Of a DNA stretch of 8,875 nucleotides, positions 1 through 6,397 are shown piece by piece. The position numbers and the translations under genes are program-made. Position 1 is the first letter of the stretch. Each line of letters opens with the position of its first letter. This DNA is from CBDUBU01 sp965365465 (GTDB lineage Bacteria > Bacteroidota > Rhodothermia > Rhodothermales > DASSAV01), in assembly GCA_965365465.1 (NCBI GenBank), contig CBDUBU010000160.1, forward strand, positions 1-8,875. The letters are read 5' to 3'. The notes under the pieces were generated by a model, which was not told the DNA's origin, made no database searches, and saw only the letters and a list, made by a program, of their open reading frames with translations.

Positions 1-982
1 CCGCCGCCAGAATCGGCTTGCCCCGCAAGGCATACTGGTACAGCTTGTTCGGATCGGCGCGCTCGTTGTTTTCCGACCGGATGAGCGGCAGCAGGCAGAT
101 GTCGGCGCACCGGCAGAACGCGCCCACTTGCGACTGCGGGACCTGCCCGGCAAAATGCACCCTGGCGCTGACGGCGAGCGCCTGCGCCAGTTCTTCGAGT
201 TCGCGCCGGTAGCTGCCCGACCCCACGATGACGAGGCGCAGCCGCTCACGCAGGTCGCCGGAGGCGGCGATGCCTTTCAGCACCGTATCCAGGCCCCGCG
301 TCGGGTCGATGCCTCCCACGTAGAGCAAGTTCATGAGCGCCGGATCGAAAAACGCTCGAATCTCGCCCGGGGGGGCATCATCCTGAAAATCCTTCAACCT
401 GACCGTGTTCGGAACCACCGTGATTGGCGCCCGAACGCCGTGCTCCTCCTGCAGCCGCTGCCCGTTATCCGCGTTCACCACGAGGAGATAATCGGCCTTC
501 CGCGCCATGCGCCCTTCCAGCCGCCGCCACCGGTCGTAGTCGACGAAAAGACGCTGCGGAAAGCGCAAGGCGTAGGTGCTGCCTCGCAACAGGTCAGGGT
601 AGTTTTCGTGCAGATCCAGCAGCAACACGGGGCGATTTTCAGCAGAAGCCGCCGCCTCCGATGCAGGCCAGGCAAGCGGAAGATCATGGACATGGACGGC
701 ATCCGGCGCCAGCCTGCGAATGGCCCTTGCAATCTGATACTGCCACAGCCAGCGGTATATCGGAAGGTGAAACAGGAGGCCGAGCGCCTTTTTTGCAACC
801 TGCCGGGGCGTGTAGAAACGATGAACGCGAACCCCGCGCACGAACTCGTCCGGCGGGATTGCCCTGGAAAAACGATACGACAGGACATGCACTTCGTGCC
901 CGGCCTCCACCAGGCTTTCCGCCTCCTTCTCTACCCGGATGTCAGGGGGGAACGGTGCATCGAGTACCATTAAAATGCGCAT
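1..982 (-). CDS. GT-B glycosyltransferase (family 4 type), C-terminus cut by window edge
   Basis: Transcribed leftwards from an ATG at 980-982. The frame stays open to base 1, giving 327 residues before the window ends. The protein starts with the GT-B pattern MRILMVLDAPFPPDIRVEKE, followed by VHVHD (97-101) and LHENYPD (124-130) in the N-terminal Rossmann domain. The linker to the C-terminal domain is VVPNTV (189-194), then LLYVGGIDPTRGLD (219-232) and VIVGSGSY (251-258). The nucleotide-sugar binding region DPNKLYQYALRGKPIL begins at residue 310. Such enzymes move a sugar from an NDP-sugar to a growing glycan at the cytoplasmic membrane; donor and acceptor cannot be read from the sequence. 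Q317 sits where many family-4 enzymes have the second Glu of EX7E, a change I recall from related transferases, so it need not mean loss of activity. It begins 15 bases after asnB and is probably co-transcribed with it. No good Shine-Dalgarno site is visible. Perhaps 50-80 C-terminal residues are missing, judging from usual family length. Confidence 0.9.
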   Translation of the reverse strand, partial: MRILMVLDAPFPPDIRVEKEAESLVEAGHEVHVLSYRFSRAIPPDEFVRGVRVHRFYTPRQVAKKALGLLFHLPIYRWLWQYQIARAIRRLAPDAVHVHDLPLAWPASEAAASAENRPVLLLDLHENYPDLLRGSTYALRFPQRLFVDYDRWRRLEGRMARKADYLLVVNADNGQRLQEEHGVRAPITVVPNTVRLKDFQDDAPPGEIRAFFDPALMNLLYVGGIDPTRGLDTVLKGIAASGDLRERLRLVIVGSGSYRRELEELAQALAVSARVHFAGQVPQSQVGAFCRCADICLLPLIRSENNERADPNKLYQYALRGKPILAA

Positions 983-997
983 GGCAGCATAGACCTG

Positions 998-2938
998 TTA
1001 ACCTTTCAACGATACCTCATACTGCTCTACCCAGCGCAGCAGGTTCACCCAGCGCCACACCACCCGCGAATCCGTAGCGGTTTCTCCCTCCAGCGTGCGC
1101 CGCCAGTGCTGCCGGATCACCTCCCAGTTGAGAAAAGGGATCTCGTCAACGGCGTCGCTCCGCAGGGTCTGCGCTACCCAGGCGCTCATCTTTCCCAGCC
1201 ATTGCCTCTGGGGCGTGACGAACCCGATCTTATCCCGGCGGTCCAGAATGGCATCCGGCACGATCCCGCGCATGGCCCGGCGAAAGACCGCTTTCGTCAC
1301 GGCATTCCGGTCTATGAGGTATGATTCCGGCAGGCTGGATAAGAACTCCACCAGCCCGGTCGTCAGAAAGGGCACCCGGCTTTCAATGGAATGGGCCATG
1401 CTGTTGCGGTCCTCATAGCGAAGCAGCATCGGCAGGCTGGTCTGACTGAACGACCGGGCCAGCATTTCCTTCAACACGCGCGGCTCATGCGCCTTCCAGA
1501 GGTGAGGCTGCCGCGAAACGCCGCGCTGGTCGAACCACCGGGCGTCGAGCCAGGAGGGGTCTGGAGACCGGCCCAGCAGCCGCAAGGCAGGCTGCTGGAT
1601 GCCTTCGGGAACAAGCATACCCAGCGCGTAGGCAACCTGCCGGAAAGCGCCCCCCGACATGGAGAGCCGCCCGGCGCAAGTCAGGTAGTGGAGCGCCTCG
1701 GCCCACGCGCCGGTCCTGATGAGGGTAGCCAGACGCGCCGCCATGTGAAGCTTGTACCCTCCGAGCAGCTCGTCCGCCCCCTGTCCGTCCAGCATCACCT
1801 TGATGCCGGACGCACGAGCCAGTTGGAAAACGCGGTACTGGGCATATATGCTCGTGCTGACGAACGGCTCCCCCTGAATGCGGATCAGCGCGTCCAGGTC
1901 CCGAACCATCTCCTCGGGTTCGGGGGACACCTTATGCGCCGTTGCTCCGGCGTGCGCGGCGGCGAGGTCCACCCAGGGTTCTTCGCTCAGCGCCGGATCG
2001 GGAGCAATGAAACTGAACGCATGGATCTCCGCATCCGGGAAAAGATGACGGATGCCGCAAACGATGGCTGAGGAGTCGATCCCGCCGGAGAGGGCAGCGC
2101 CGACGGGAACGTCGCTGCGCATATGCAGGCGCACGCTGTCCAGGAACAATGCCCGCGTCTGCGCTGCCGCCGCCTCGAAGGACAGATCGCGGCGCTGCTC
2201 CGGCATCAGGCGCCAGAACCGCTCCAGGCGAGGGCGGAACGGATCGGACAGCGGCACCGCCAGGGAATGACCCGCCGGAATCTGCTTCACGTCCGCGAAG
2301 AAGGTGTCTTCGCCGTGGTCCGAAACGCCGTGGTACAGGTAGTCGTACACCCGGTTCAGATTTCCACGGCGGCTTACGCCGGGCAGTTCCAGCAGGGGAG
2401 CAAGCTCTGAAGAAAACGCAAATCCTTCCTTCCAGAAGGTGTAGTAGAGCGGCTTGATGCCGGCGAAGTCGCGGGCCAGAAACAGGGTCCGCTCACGGGC
2501 ATCCAGAACGGCAAAGGCAAACATACCGTTGAGGTGGTTGAGCACCTCCTTCCCCCAGTGGGCGAAACCGGCCAGCAGTACCTCCGTATCGCTCCCGGAA
2601 CGGAAGGGGCCGCACCCCTCCTGCTCCAGCCGCGTTCTGAGTTCGAGGTAGTTGTAGATCTCGCCATTGAAGGAAAGGTAGTAACGACCGTCCGGCGTGC
2701 CCATGGGCTGCCGCCCCGCTTCGGTCAGATCCAGAATGGAGAGCCGGGTGTGAAAAAGGGCGGCTTCGACTTCCGAAGCATCCTCCGCGCGCCCACCGAG
2801 CGTCACGCCGGACTGCGCTGCATACAGCACACCCCGACTATCCGGCCCCCGGTGCGCCAGCAGGCGCAACATCCGGGCGCCCAGATCCCTGGAAACGTCG
2901 CCCTGTCCTGCCAGGGTTATGCCGCAGATCCCACACAT
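998..2938 (-). CDS. asnB: Glutamine-hydrolysing asparagine synthase / sugar amidotransferase homologue
   Basis: The 646-residue product has both domains of the AsnB family. The N-terminal class II glutaminase domain (about 2-200) has the nucleophile Cys2 exposed after Met removal (MCGICGI), HRGPD at 29-33, NGEIYN at 91-96 and SGSDTE at 114-119. The synthase domain (about 255-640) has the ATP-pyrophosphatase loop SGGIDSS at 284-290, DGQGADELLGGY at 384-395, the motif RYEDRNSMAHSIESRVPF starting near 507, and DKIGF at 569-573. Glutaminase-derived ammonia is delivered to an acyl-adenylate, classically aspartate giving asparagine. In O-antigen loci, homologues such as WbpS and WbtH are assigned to amidation of uronic-acid sugars, and this setting makes that role plausible. 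The glutaminase segment reads RDFAGIKPLYY (156-166), where RDRFGIKPLYY is common. The ATG lies 3 bases after the wecB stop, so translation is probably coupled; no clear Shine-Dalgarno site is seen. Family assignment is secure; the substrate is not. Confidence 0.96.
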   Translation of the reverse strand: MCGICGITLAGQGDVSRDLGARMLRLLAHRGPDSRGVLYAAQSGVTLGGRAEDASEVEAALFHTRLSILDLTEAGRQPMGTPDGRYYLSFNGEIYNYLELRTRLEQEGCGPFRSGSDTEVLLAGFAHWGKEVLNHLNGMFAFAVLDARERTLFLARDFAGIKPLYYTFWKEGFAFSSELAPLLELPGVSRRGNLNRVYDYLYHGVSDHGEDTFFADVKQIPAGHSLAVPLSDPFRPRLERFWRLMPEQRRDLSFEAAAAQTRALFLDSVRLHMRSDVPVGAALSGGIDSSAIVCGIRHLFPDAEIHAFSFIAPDPALSEEPWVDLAAAHAGATAHKVSPEPEEMVRDLDALIRIQGEPFVSTSIYAQYRVFQLARASGIKVMLDGQGADELLGGYKLHMAARLATLIRTGAWAEALHYLTCAGRLSMSGGAFRQVAYALGMLVPEGIQQPALRLLGRSPDPSWLDARWFDQRGVSRQPHLWKAHEPRVLKEMLARSFSQTSLPMLLRYEDRNSMAHSIESRVPFLTTGLVEFLSSLPESYLIDRNAVTKAVFRRAMRGIVPDAILDRRDKIGFVTPQRQWLGKMSAWVAQTLRSDAVDEIPFLNWEVIRQHWRRTLEGETATDSRVVWRWVNLLRWVEQYEVSLKG

Positions 2939-2941
2939 AGG

Positions 2942-4018
2942 CTATTGTGCTGCTGTCGCCATGTGACGCGCCAGGAGCGAGGCGATGTGCGCCGCCGCGT
3001 GACCGTCGCCGTAACAGGGCTTCGGCGGCGCATCGGGGTCCACCTGCAACGCGGCATGGACTGCTTGCTCATCGAGGTCCGTCACCCGGTTCCAGCCGTC
3101 CAGCAGCGTTTCCACCCACTCGGTTTCGGTGCGAAGCGTCACGCAGGGGCGCTCCATCCAGAACGCTTCTTTCTGCAACCCGCCCGAATCCGTGAGCACG
3201 CGCGCCGCGCCGTCCAGCAGCGAGAGCATGGCGAGGTATCCGGCGGGCGGCATCGCGTGAATGCGCTCCGGAAGATCAAGCCCGAATTGCGCTATCCGGC
3301 TGCGGGTGCGCGGGTGCAGGGGCCATACCACCGGCAGATCCAGGCCGCCGAGGATGCGCAGCACCTGACCGAGCCTTTCCGGACTGTCCGTGTTCTCGGC
3401 GCGATGGACCGTAGCCAGATAAAACGCTCCATGCAGGTAAGGCGCGAGCGTTTCGAGCGGGTGTTTCTCCAGAGCGGCCTCCCGGTAATGGCGCAGCGCG
3501 TCATACATCACGTCGCCCGTGAAATGAACCCCCTCCGCAGCGCCTTCGGCCCGCAGGTTCAGGATCGCCGTTTCGCTGGGGCAGAACAGCAACTGCGAAA
3601 GCCGATCCGTGACGATGCGGTTCACCTCTTCCGGCATCACCCGGTTGAAGCTGCGCAGGCCCGCCTCCACGTGCGCGAGCGGCACGTTCAGTTTGGCGGC
3701 CACCAGCGCCCCGGCCAGCGTGCTGTTGGTGTCCCCGTAAACGAGCACCTGATCCGGAAGCGGTCCTTCCAGCAAGAACTGCTCTAACCGGATCATCATC
3801 TCCCCCGTTTGCCGGGCGTGGGAACCGGAGCCTACTCCCAGGTCAACGTCTGGTCTGGGGATGTCCAGTTCGTCGAAAAACACCTGGCTCATGGCGGCAT
3901 CGTAATGCTGGCCCGTGTGAACCAGCGTTTCTTCGATGTACTCACCGGCGAGCGCCCGGCTCACGACGGCGGCTTTGACAAACTGGGGCCTTGCCCCTAC
4001 AATCGTACAGACGCGCAT
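2942..4018 (-). CDS. wecB: UDP-N-acetylglucosamine 2-epimerase (non-hydrolysing)
   Basis: The enzyme interconverts UDP-GlcNAc and UDP-ManNAc in the cytoplasm, supplying ManNAc-type donors for surface glycans. The 358-residue product is close to the family's usual 360-380. The N-terminus reads TIVGARPQFVKAA, with Arg10 and Lys15 at the positions known in E. coli WecB. Further family signatures are HTGQHYD (34-40), YGDTNSTLAG with Asp96 (94-103), HVEAGLRSFNRVMPEEVNR with Glu118 and Glu130/131 (116-134), VHRAEN with His205 (204-209), and TDSGGLQKEA (276-285) followed by RTETEW (296-301). All catalytic positions I can place are present, so it should be active. The ATG at 4016-4018 is the natural start, since the Rossmann strand begins at residue 2. 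No Shine-Dalgarno site is visible; the bases before the ATG are AT-rich. The gene is followed at 3 bases by asnB. No UDP-ManNAc dehydrogenase (wecC) is seen in the window, so I cannot say whether the product is used as ManNAc or oxidised to ManNAcA. Confidence 0.96.
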   Translation of the reverse strand: MRVCTIVGARPQFVKAAVVSRALAGEYIEETLVHTGQHYDAAMSQVFFDELDIPRPDVDLGVGSGSHARQTGEMMIRLEQFLLEGPLPDQVLVYGDTNSTLAGALVAAKLNVPLAHVEAGLRSFNRVMPEEVNRIVTDRLSQLLFCPSETAILNLRAEGAAEGVHFTGDVMYDALRHYREAALEKHPLETLAPYLHGAFYLATVHRAENTDSPERLGQVLRILGGLDLPVVWPLHPRTRSRIAQFGLDLPERIHAMPPAGYLAMLSLLDGAARVLTDSGGLQKEAFWMERPCVTLRTETEWVETLLDGWNRVTDLDEQAVHAALQVDPDAPPKPCYGDGHAAAHIASLLARHMATAAQ

Positions 4019-4160
4019 ACTATTGGCGTATTTTTATTCACCATACTTGCAGTCAATCACGGCTCCCTCACTGCCAATCCACGACTCAATCGAGTTGCCT
4101 GATAGCATCTAAAGCAGTGATACATGAAGCCTCGAATATACAACGGCGGCAAATGCGTCC
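4019..4160. other. 142-base low-GC gap between the glycosyltransferase gene and wecB
   Basis: This is the largest non-coding stretch in the window. Counting bases 4021-4140 gives 52 G+C of 120 (about 43%), clearly lower than the GC-rich genes on both sides. Read on the minus strand (toward wecB) it holds a TTGACT hexamer (4051-4056) and an A-rich TAAAAATA stretch (4029-4036). These are only 14 bases apart and very close to the wecB start, so I do not call a promoter. A short imperfect hairpin (ACTC-4-base loop-GAGT, 4084-4095) has no following T-run on either strand and is too weak for a terminator. I see no convincing small gene. It most likely carries the promoter or leader of wecB-asnB. 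Confidence 0.5.
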
Positions 4161-5474
4161 CTAATGCTGCGCCATGCCGTCCAGCAGGGCCGCCAGTTGC
4201 CGGGTCTGGTTTCTCCGGCTGTGGAGGGCTGCCGCCGCTTCGTCAGCGCCCTGTTCCGGAGCGCCGGAGCGCCAGGCATGGTACTGCCGCTTCAGGAGTT
4301 CGGCAACGCCTGCTGCGTCCTCGTAATCGAACATACACCCGGCCTTTGCGCCGCGCAGCACCGCAGCCGCATCGCCGGCGACCGGACCAATGCCCAGCAC
4401 CGGACGCCCGGAGGCCACATACTCATAAAGCTTGCCGGTTGTGATGCCCCCGGCGCCCGGCACGCGGTTGATGACCAGCAGCAGCAGCGTGCTGCCCTGC
4501 ATCAGGCGCACCGCGCGGGCGTGCTCGGCGTAAGGGGCTGCCTCGACCATACCTCCCACGCCGTATTCCCGCGCAGACGCCAGCACCGCCGGGTCCACAT
4601 TGCCGACGATCCGGATGCGGAGATCCGGCATTTTTTCGTGGGCATTCAGCGCTGCAAGCGCACGCCACAGCGCAACGGGATTCCGCGCTTCGTTGAGGTT
4701 TCCGGTGTAACAGAGCGTGAAACCCGGCTCTGGCTCGACCGGATCATTCGTGAAATCGGCGGGGTCGAATCCGTTGGGAATGACCTGAATGTTCCGGGCG
4801 CGGCCTTCGAGACGGCGGCGCATCGAATCGCTGACGACGGTGACCGCCGAGGCATCGCGCAGCACCATCGTTTCCAGGGCGGCATCCAGCTTTTTTGCGA
4901 GCGCGGTCATCGGCAGCATCTCGTAATAATCGATCCCCGTCCAGGGGTCCCGGAAATCCGCCAGCCACGGCAGCCGGTGTCTTCGCGCCAGCGCGCGTCC
5001 GGCCAGATGAACGGAATGCGGCGGCCCGGTGGTCACGACGGCATCAAAGGGGTCCGACGCGAGCAGGCGTTCGCCGCACGCTACGGCAAAGGGCGCCCAT
5101 CCGACCCGCGCATCGGGCAGAAAAAGGTTGGCGCGAACCCACCGGGCCAGACGGTGTTTCCAGTTCACCTCGCTCTCGCCCAAAAACCCGACGCCTACCG
5201 TATCCCCCTTGCTTTTTCCCAGCAGGCGGGCGTACAGGGCGTACGGGTCCCAGGCGCGGGTTCGCGCAACGTGCAATCCGACCGGGATCTCCTCGCACAG
5301 CGTTGGGTCCAGATCAGGGTAGGAGGCGTCTTGCGGGCGCACCGTCACAACCGTCGGGCGCCAGCCGAACGCCGGCAGGTATTTCACGAACTTCAAGGCC
5401 CGCTGGACGCCCGGTCCTCCCGAAGGAGGAAAGTAATAGGTCAGAAACAGGACTCGCTTATGCGTACCGCTCAA
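4161..5474 (-). CDS. GT-B glycosyltransferase (family 4 type), TTG start
   Basis: The 437-residue product begins KRVLFLTYYFPPSGGPGVQR (from residue 6), the glycine-rich GT-B loop preceded by a strand. It continues with TTGPPHSVHLAG (148-159), WLADFRDPW (170-178), VVSDSM (213-218) and VIPNGFDPADF (231-241). The C-terminal domain has LCYTGNL (254-260), IRIVGN (287-292) and TTGKLYEYVASGRPVLG (345-361), with Glu351 as the second Glu of the EX7E region; the first position is Gly343. It should transfer a sugar from an NDP-sugar to a membrane-bound acceptor; specificity cannot be inferred. The start is TTG at 5472-5474. An in-frame TGA lies two codons upstream (5478-5480), and a strong Shine-Dalgarno match precedes the TTG, so no earlier start is possible and a later one would cut the first strand. 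It is the first gene of the leftward group and faces the methyltransferase gene across a 65-base divergent gap. Confidence 0.93.
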   Translation of the reverse strand: MSGTHKRVLFLTYYFPPSGGPGVQRALKFVKYLPAFGWRPTVVTVRPQDASYPDLDPTLCEEIPVGLHVARTRAWDPYALYARLLGKSKGDTVGVGFLGESEVNWKHRLARWVRANLFLPDARVGWAPFAVACGERLLASDPFDAVVTTGPPHSVHLAGRALARRHRLPWLADFRDPWTGIDYYEMLPMTALAKKLDAALETMVLRDASAVTVVSDSMRRRLEGRARNIQVIPNGFDPADFTNDPVEPEPGFTLCYTGNLNEARNPVALWRALAALNAHEKMPDLRIRIVGNVDPAVLASAREYGVGGMVEAAPYAEHARAVRLMQGSTLLLLVINRVPGAGGITTGKLYEYVASGRPVLGIGPVAGDAAAVLRGAKAGCMFDYEDAAGVAELLKRQYHAWRSGAPEQGADEAAAALHSRRNQTRQLAALLDGMAQH

Positions 5475-5539
5475 GAGTCACCCCCGGACGCCGGATTTGC
5501 GTTGTTCTTCGCTGTACAATGTGGCCTGACGGATTTATC
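5475..5539. promoter_or_regulatory. Divergent intergenic junction, candidate -10 box for the methyltransferase gene
   Basis: The 65 bases between two divergent starts must hold any local promoters for both directions, unless these lie inside the opposing gene. On the plus strand TACAAT (5515-5520) matches 5 of 6 bases of the sigma-70 -10 consensus. No -35 hexamer sits 16-18 bases upstream; the nearest TTGCGT (5497-5502) is only 12 bases away. If the box is used, transcription would begin near 5527, which would exclude the ATG at 5519 as start and leave a short leader before 5540. I see no clear promoter for the minus direction. The call is weak. Confidence 0.25.
5478..5485 (-). promoter_or_regulatory. 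Shine-Dalgarno site that fixes the TTG start at 5474
   Basis: On the minus strand the bases read GGGGGTGA, matching 7 of 8 positions of GGAGGTGA, the complement of the conserved 16S rRNA 3' end. The run of G ends 6 bases before the TTG codon, an ordinary spacing. Its last three bases are the in-frame TGA that closes the frame upstream. It is the clearest ribosome binding site in the window; the other starts have weak sites or none. Confidence 0.75.
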
Positions 5540-6349
5540 ATGGTCTCCATGCATACTACCCTGATAAACCGGGCGTTTTCGTTATTGCCGGCTTCTAAAC
5601 GAATGGCTCTGCGAAATGTTTGGCGGCACAGCCGGAGATTCGGACCCGTTCACGGCCCGCGCATCTGGCATCGGCTCCGTCGCCGCCTGCCGGGCGATCC
5701 GCCCGTGTGGGTGCGCGTGCCCGGCCTGCCGCATCCTATCTCGCTGCGCGCCGGAACGGCAGATGTGGATATGTTCCAGCAGGTCTTTTTGCAGCACGAA
5801 TATGATTTCCCTGCCGGGGAAGCGCCCTCCCTTATCGTAGACGGAGGGGCCAACATCGGCATGGCGAGTCTCTTTTTCGCCGTGAGATACCCGCAGGCCC
5901 GCATCATAGCCATAGAGCCGGAGGCGGCCAACGCGCGCCTGCTCCGGCAGAACACGGCGCTCTTTCCGCAGATCGAAGTCGTTCAGGCGGCGCTCTGGAG
6001 CGAGCCGGGAGAACTGACGCTCGAAAATCCGGAAGCCAGTTCCAGTTCATTCCGCGTTCAGGCTGCCGGAAGCGCGGCGCCGCCCGGCGCTGCCATCAGA
6101 GCCGTCACGTTGCCGGAACTCCTGGCAGAGGCGCCCCCGGATGCGCGGGTGCTCGTGAAACTCGATGTGGAAGGCGCGGAGAAGGAGATCTTCAGCGCCG
6201 ACACCGACTGGCTCCAGCGGGTTTCGATCCTGGTGGTCGAGTTGCATGACCGGTTCAAACCCGGCTGCGGCGAGGCGCTCGAGGCGGCGGTCGCGCCCTT
6301 CCCTTTCACCCGGCTGACGTGCGGCGAAAATCTGGTGTTCACCCGCTAG
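5540..6349 (+). CDS. FkbM-family SAM-dependent methyltransferase
   Basis: The 269-residue product is a class I methyltransferase of the FkbM family, which O-methylates hydroxyls on sugars, polyketides and related molecules. The SAM-binding motif I is LIVDGGANIGMAS (98-110), the acidic residue after strand 2 is Glu126 in IIAIEPEAAN (122-131), and the family hallmark VKLDVEGAEKEIF is at 206-218, followed by LVVELHD (231-237). The stretch before residue 95 lacks a recognised domain and is rich in Arg and Trp. A role in methylating a sugar of the locus glycan is inferred from its glycosyltransferase neighbours. In-frame ATGs occur at 5519, 5540 and 5549. I chose 5540 because GGA lies 6 bases before it and because it clears the possible -10 box; either neighbour remains possible. 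The frame stays open upstream as far as 4895, but that part is antisense to the neighbouring glycosyltransferase gene and not credible as coding. The next gene follows after 48 bases and is probably co-transcribed. Confidence 0.9.
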   Translation: MVSMHTTLINRAFSLLPASKRMALRNVWRHSRRFGPVHGPRIWHRLRRRLPGDPPVWVRVPGLPHPISLRAGTADVDMFQQVFLQHEYDFPAGEAPSLIVDGGANIGMASLFFAVRYPQARIIAIEPEAANARLLRQNTALFPQIEVVQAALWSEPGELTLENPEASSSSFRVQAAGSAAPPGAAIRAVTLPELLAEAPPDARVLVKLDVEGAEKEIFSADTDWLQRVSILVVELHDRFKPGCGEALEAAVAPFPFTRLTCGENLVFTR

Positions 6350-6397
6350 CACCCGCTTCCTCCCCTTCTCCACGCTTTCCCTTTTCCTGCCTGCGCC
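6350..6397 (+). other. Pyrimidine-rich 48-base spacer before glycosyltransferase start
   Basis: About 40 of the 48 bases are C or T on the coding strand, with runs such as CTTCCTCCCCTTCTCC. The tract reaches the ATG at 6398, leaving no purine-rich Shine-Dalgarno site. No hairpin with a T-run is visible. Initiation here must rely on something else, such as coupling to the upstream gene or recognition of an unstructured leader. Confidence 0.6.

Noticed and set aside
310..325. Loss of catalytic Glu (Q317) in the truncated glycosyltransferase as a sign of an inactive enzyme
   Set aside because: These are protein residue numbers. Gln at this place in a KL(Y/F)QY motif is, as I recall, frequent in active relatives, so it is not evidence of decay.
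128..973. 281-residue plus-strand open frame opposite the truncated glycosyltransferase
   Set aside because: The minus strand carries the conserved glycosyltransferase motifs with a start at 982; the plus frame has no family features.
2534..3787. 417-residue plus-strand open frame across asnB and wecB
   Set aside because: It covers the junction of two well-supported minus-strand genes and shows no motif; it is an antisense shadow.
4029..4056. TTGACT plus TAAAAATA as a minus-strand promoter for wecB
   Set aside because: The spacer is only 14 bases and transcription would start almost at the ATG, so it does not meet normal sigma-70 geometry. Mentioned only as part of the gap description.
4082..4097. 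Short inverted repeat as a terminator
   Set aside because: The stem is about 4-6 pairs with a wobble and no following T-run, too weak for an intrinsic terminator.
4895..5539. Upstream extension of the methyltransferase frame
   Set aside because: The frame is open, but this part is low-complexity Arg/Pro/Gly-rich sequence antisense to the glycosyltransferase gene. The methyltransferase core needs only the part after about 5540.
4164..5564. 466-residue open frame on the plus strand antisense to the glycosyltransferase gene
   Set aside because: Its translation has no recognisable domain and is rich in Arg, Gly and Pro, as expected of an antisense shadow in GC-rich DNA. The minus strand in the same place encodes a clear GT-B protein.
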